Below are positions 60,400 to 64,000 of a stretch of 64,000 nucleotides of DNA, in pieces. The notes beneath the pieces are model-generated. The model was not told where the DNA came from. It searched no databases and saw only the letters and a list, made by a program, of their open reading frames with translations. The stretch spans positions 5,830,501 to 5,894,500 of the forward strand of contig NC_135045.1 in assembly GCF_051020975.1 (NCBI RefSeq), read 5' to 3'. Each line of letters begins with the position of its first letter. The stretch's first letter is position 1. The position numbers and the translations under genes are program-made. The stretch comes from Osmia lignaria lignaria. Taxonomy: Eukaryota > Arthropoda > Insecta > Hymenoptera > Megachilidae.

Positions 60400-60477
60400 A
60401 ATAACACATACTGAGTTAATTTATATTTCGACAAAAAAACTTCAGATTTGACAGGACGTTCTTTTTGGGTAGCCCTG
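60400..60477 (-). mobile_element. solo CAGGG-type transposon terminus
   Basis: On the minus strand the sequence starts CAGGGCTACCCAAAAAGAAC at 60477, with TA outside (60478-60479), followed by CGTCCTGTC. It resembles the CAGGACGTCTCAAAAAA end at 33510. No partner was found. The inner boundary is arbitrary. Confidence 0.4.
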
Positions 60478-63400
60478 TATACACGGTGTTCGTAGCGTAA
60501 GGGTTAATGCTCGAGTCTCGCGGACAATCGTAATACTTTCACCGTCTTTGGCTGTAGTAAAAAGGTAAAGAAGAAGTTGTGTGGGGCGAGGTATAGATGT
60601 TGGGGCAAAGAAAAGGAGAGGCAGCCAGTTGATGCAAAGCCGACGAGACACGATCGAATCATGCTGGCCCATTGTCCCGCGGTAGATTGGCTGATTTCGT
60701 CGGGACGTTTGACGAAGCTCCACCGCTGTTGTGACCGAGATTGATTGGCAGTGATAGGGCCGATCGACAAGTACAGCCAAGACCGGCACAGAAGCTCAAT
60801 AAAGGTAATTAATGGTTCGACCGGATCGAGGGGAGAAGATCATCATTCCTAACTTGCAAGGAAACACCGACCAGCCACTTTACCCTAACCAAAGTTTACG
60901 TTTGTTTATTACTTTGCAAACTTCATTCTTTTTATACGAGTTATTTGAATTAGTGAAAACGAGATAAATGACACGAAGTATTTAATCATTTGCGTTGCAT
61001 TATTGCATTTGATTACCTTCACGGTAGATGGTTAAAATTCAAAATGACCACCTTGCATTTTAAGGCATTCGTCTAGTCGTCTTATCATTGATCTTATTAC
61101 TCTCTAGGTACTTTCTAATGTTACTTGAAGTTATATCAAGTATATACCAATCATTTTTAAATTAGAATAACTCTCCATTATTGCTCAGAACACAATGTAA
61201 TACAAAAGTCTGATACGTAATGCTGTTAGTCACAAAAGGAATTATACTGATTCATAGAGTATTATGACAGTATTCAGAAAATACTTAAATGATCATGTAA
61301 AAGACATCTATAGGAGTCGAGGGATCGAATAAAAGGAACAATGGTGATATATTTAACAAAATTAATACGTAATGTACAATGCGTATGCGGGACGTCATAA
61401 AAGAAGGTAAATTCAACATGGAGTCGATGGTAATCTAAACACGGCACGTATTTTACGTATCCACTACAATACCAAATATTATTTCTAAGCAAAGCAAAGA
61501 ATAAGAAAAGAAAAAGAAGAAGCTAGAAGAATTTTTTTTTATGTACTGAATCAATTCCTAAAGTGGAACATCCTATATAATAGAGGTAGTCGTTGGGCAT
61601 TAATGAAGTTTGACAGTGTAAATTAATCGATATCGTGTGAAAGTACGAATATTGGAAATGCTTAAGGGATCATAATCGTGTAGTCTGTTCTCATTAACAA
61701 GCCAGAGGAAAATTGCCCGTGCAACAGGTGCGAGATTCCACTGTAATTTCTTGGAATATCATTCGATATTAATATTCAATTAGTAAATAAAATGAAGAAT
61801 TGTAATCATGTACTAATTATTATATAATTTTTGCAATATAATCTACCTTACTACCCTTGAGCACTGTTTTTTTTTTAATATTCTTTATAGTTTCTGGAAA
61901 AATAATTAATCAATTATTTCCTGCGATAGCTGTTGCCTATGTTTATGCCACAACTGAATATTTAATCAATAACCATGATCGAATCATTGCATCTGAAAGT
62001 ATTCGATCGGTAGCAAGAATGAAGCGGAAAGATCAGAGGGCCAGTGAATCCTAATGACGTCATAAGAAGCATACGCGTGAGAAGAGACGAACCGCGAAGT
62101 TCCCTCTGCCACTTTGTGCGCTAAATAGTAAGTAAAAGCGACGAGAAAGGCGCTCCAGTCGTGGTCGACGTTCCGTAACAAACGAGTCCCCTTGCCATTT
62201 GTTTCAATCATCTATGGACAGAGATAATTACGAGTAACGTCGAATAACGCTCGTCTCTTCACCGGTCGGTTTCCACGGGTAGCGTAACATGATGCAGAAC
62301 AGAGCTGAAGGAATCACGTTTAGCCTAGCTATAGAGCCAGGTCTGAGTTGACATTACTCCAGACAGGATAGTTCCTGTCAGACTACATGGAGACAAACGA
62401 GCAACCGGCAATCAACTGCTGTTAGCCCCGTCCGACCTTTCGCCAACCGCCATCTGACCGTTCCTTTTTGCCCCTAGAATCGTTTCATCATAATTTATTG
62501 TGATACTGTCATGTTAATAACTCAATTTATTTCGCTGGAAACCCTATTATTTTTATGCTCAAGTCTCGGACTGTCGACGTAACTCACGACACTGTTGCAG
62601 CTGATCCACGCATTTTGCGCGACTTTGTTGAAACGGAGCAAAAATTATTCTTGAATGCAATATGAAAAATAATGTTCCAAATTTATAACAAAGTAAATTT
62701 ATCCGTTGCATACAATTTTCAATAAATTTATTTCCTGCTGATTTTACACACTTATTTCATTTAAAAATAATAAATATCTAGGAATGAATTATGTTACTCC
62801 CTCTTACAAATCAACTGTCGATTCTCTAAGATACGTAGTACAATTTTATTTCTGATATCTCTTATAAGTACAATTTAAACAAAGTAAAAACAGCATGTAA
62901 TGACTTCGGCGAAATTATAATTATTATCCATGTGAAACGTTTCATTCGAGTGCATAAAAAAAATATTTATGCTTAATACAAGCATGTTAATTACAAGGAG
63001 CATTGCCACTTTAATATGCAGTTACGATAAGAAATTCACGTTCGCTTTCACCTTGGTCAAAGTGACGATCTAATGATCACGCAGCGAAGCGTGTCCATGC
63101 TGGAGATTTAATTAAATGGACGCGTCGTGAAATTAATTCGCCAGTAGGTTAGTCGGAATGTATATAGAGGGGAAAAATATTTTAATGTTACAACGAATCC
63201 TCCCATTGAAATCAAATAAATTTCAACGAGAATCAGCGATGCTCCGTTAAGAGATATTTGAACAAAATGGAATTCATCCAATTCTTTCTTTTATTCAATA
63301 TACTTCTAAAGGAATGGTTCGTTCCCAGTTTTAATATTAAATTATGTTTAATTATTGCTAAAAGAACACGACGTGTATGTTTTTTATTTGTCGAAATTCC

Positions 63401-63621
63401 ACACTTTCGTAATTTGTTATTTGCGATTTCATCCAGCAGACGTGATGTTCCTACATCATTTCCATAATTCCAAATAATTCCGCAAATTACTGAAACGGTA
63501 TAATTTTCCGATTGCAAAAGCAAAATCTTGTCTGTTTCTCATTTATTCAAGAACCTCTAACCTCTTCTATTACCTGTCCGCCATTACCCTATTTGCTGAA
63601 TTGTGATTCGCATTTATATAA

Positions 63622-63641
63622 GTTAGGATAAGTTAGGTTAG
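63622..63641 (+). repeat. interstitial telomere-like TTAGG units
   Basis: GTTAGGATAAGTTAGGTTAG contains three TTAGG-type units on the plus strand. Together with the run near 10700 it supports an insect with TTAGG telomeres, but it is only a short internal scrap. Confidence 0.55.
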
Positions 63642-64000
63642 TAATATCAAAATGGTGACAAGCTAATAGGAAAGATCCGGAATCTTTAATTTACTCCGAA
63701 GGGAGTGTAAAAGGTACAGGATGTACAAAATGTAGATACTTTTCTGTAAAGATTGTAAAATATATGGATACGTAAAGTGTGATTTCATTCTGTTTAGCTA
63801 TGTATTTCGCGTTACGATGTCGTGCAATGGAACGCGGTTTCAAGCTTGTTTCGCCGAGCCGCGTCTGCAGCCTATCTACCAGCATGCTACGCTTGTAATT
63901 ACATTAAATTATTGGATCGAGCATGAAACAACAAGTTATCTCTCAATCTAGTCGACCACAAAGGGGCCGACAGAGTAATTGTGATTGGTGTAACGGAGCC

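Larger units (their letters stand above)
58904..64000. other. AT-rich non-coding stretch to the window end
   Basis: No gene recognised. A transposon end lies at 60477. GC-richer patches at 60480-60790, 62080-62470 and 63790-63890 hold unrecognised frames (up to 115 codons minus at 60442-60789). GGATGTTCCACTTTAGG on the minus strand near 61561-61577 and ACAGGATGTACA near 63717 resemble further decayed transposon ends, too weak to call. Confidence 0.45.

Noticed and set aside
1..64000. Apparent abundance of TGACAG/CTGTCA words (TALE homeodomain sites)
   Set aside because: My count of about 30 is close to the roughly 24 expected for this composition, so no enrichment is claimed.

Overview
This window looks like AT-rich nuclear DNA from an insect, most likely a hymenopteran such as a bee or ant. 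The reasons are the AT-rich background broken by GC-rich islands, short runs of the insect telomere-type motif TTAGG (10688-10713 on the minus strand, 63622-63641 on the plus strand), a decayed mariner transposase fragment, and many small TA-flanked inverted-repeat transposons. The species and locus cannot be fixed from the sequence alone.

I find no convincing protein-coding gene, tRNA, rRNA or CRISPR array. The longest open frames (202 codons at 2224-2832 minus, 215 codons at 40240-40887 plus) lie in GC-rich or purine-rich stretches, are open in several frames, and carry no domain I recognise. The window is best read as a gene desert or the inside of a very large intron.

Layout. Around 0.6-1.7 kb are small repeats and palindromes. 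At 4.3-4.7 kb is a complete 408-bp foldback transposon (MITE) with TA target duplications. At 11.9 kb is a hAT-like terminus, and at 17.2-18.0 kb a cluster of six TGACGT sites. The mariner fragment is at 28.3-28.5 kb, a microRNA-precursor-like hairpin at 29.3 kb, and a duplicated non-coding element at 30.4 and 31.5 kb. A TA-flanked MITE lies at 33.5-33.8 kb and a tandem duplication at 36.0-36.2 kb. Two inverted copies of another dispersed repeat lie at 42.2 and 43.3 kb, a pogo-like MITE at 46.6-46.8 kb, and a second duplicated non-coding pair at 52.4 and 53.1 kb. A GC-rich block dense in inverted repeats occupies 55.4-56.0 kb, and another foldback lies at 58.8-58.9 kb. Isolated TA+CAGGG termini are scattered through the window.

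The most interesting theme is the set of locally duplicated, diverged non-coding elements (30.4/31.5 kb, 52.4/53.1 kb, 36.0/36.2 kb) together with the TGACGT cluster. They look like duplicated cis-regulatory modules in a gene desert. That reading is inference and needs conservation or chromatin data. Identity values and site counts given here were made by eye.
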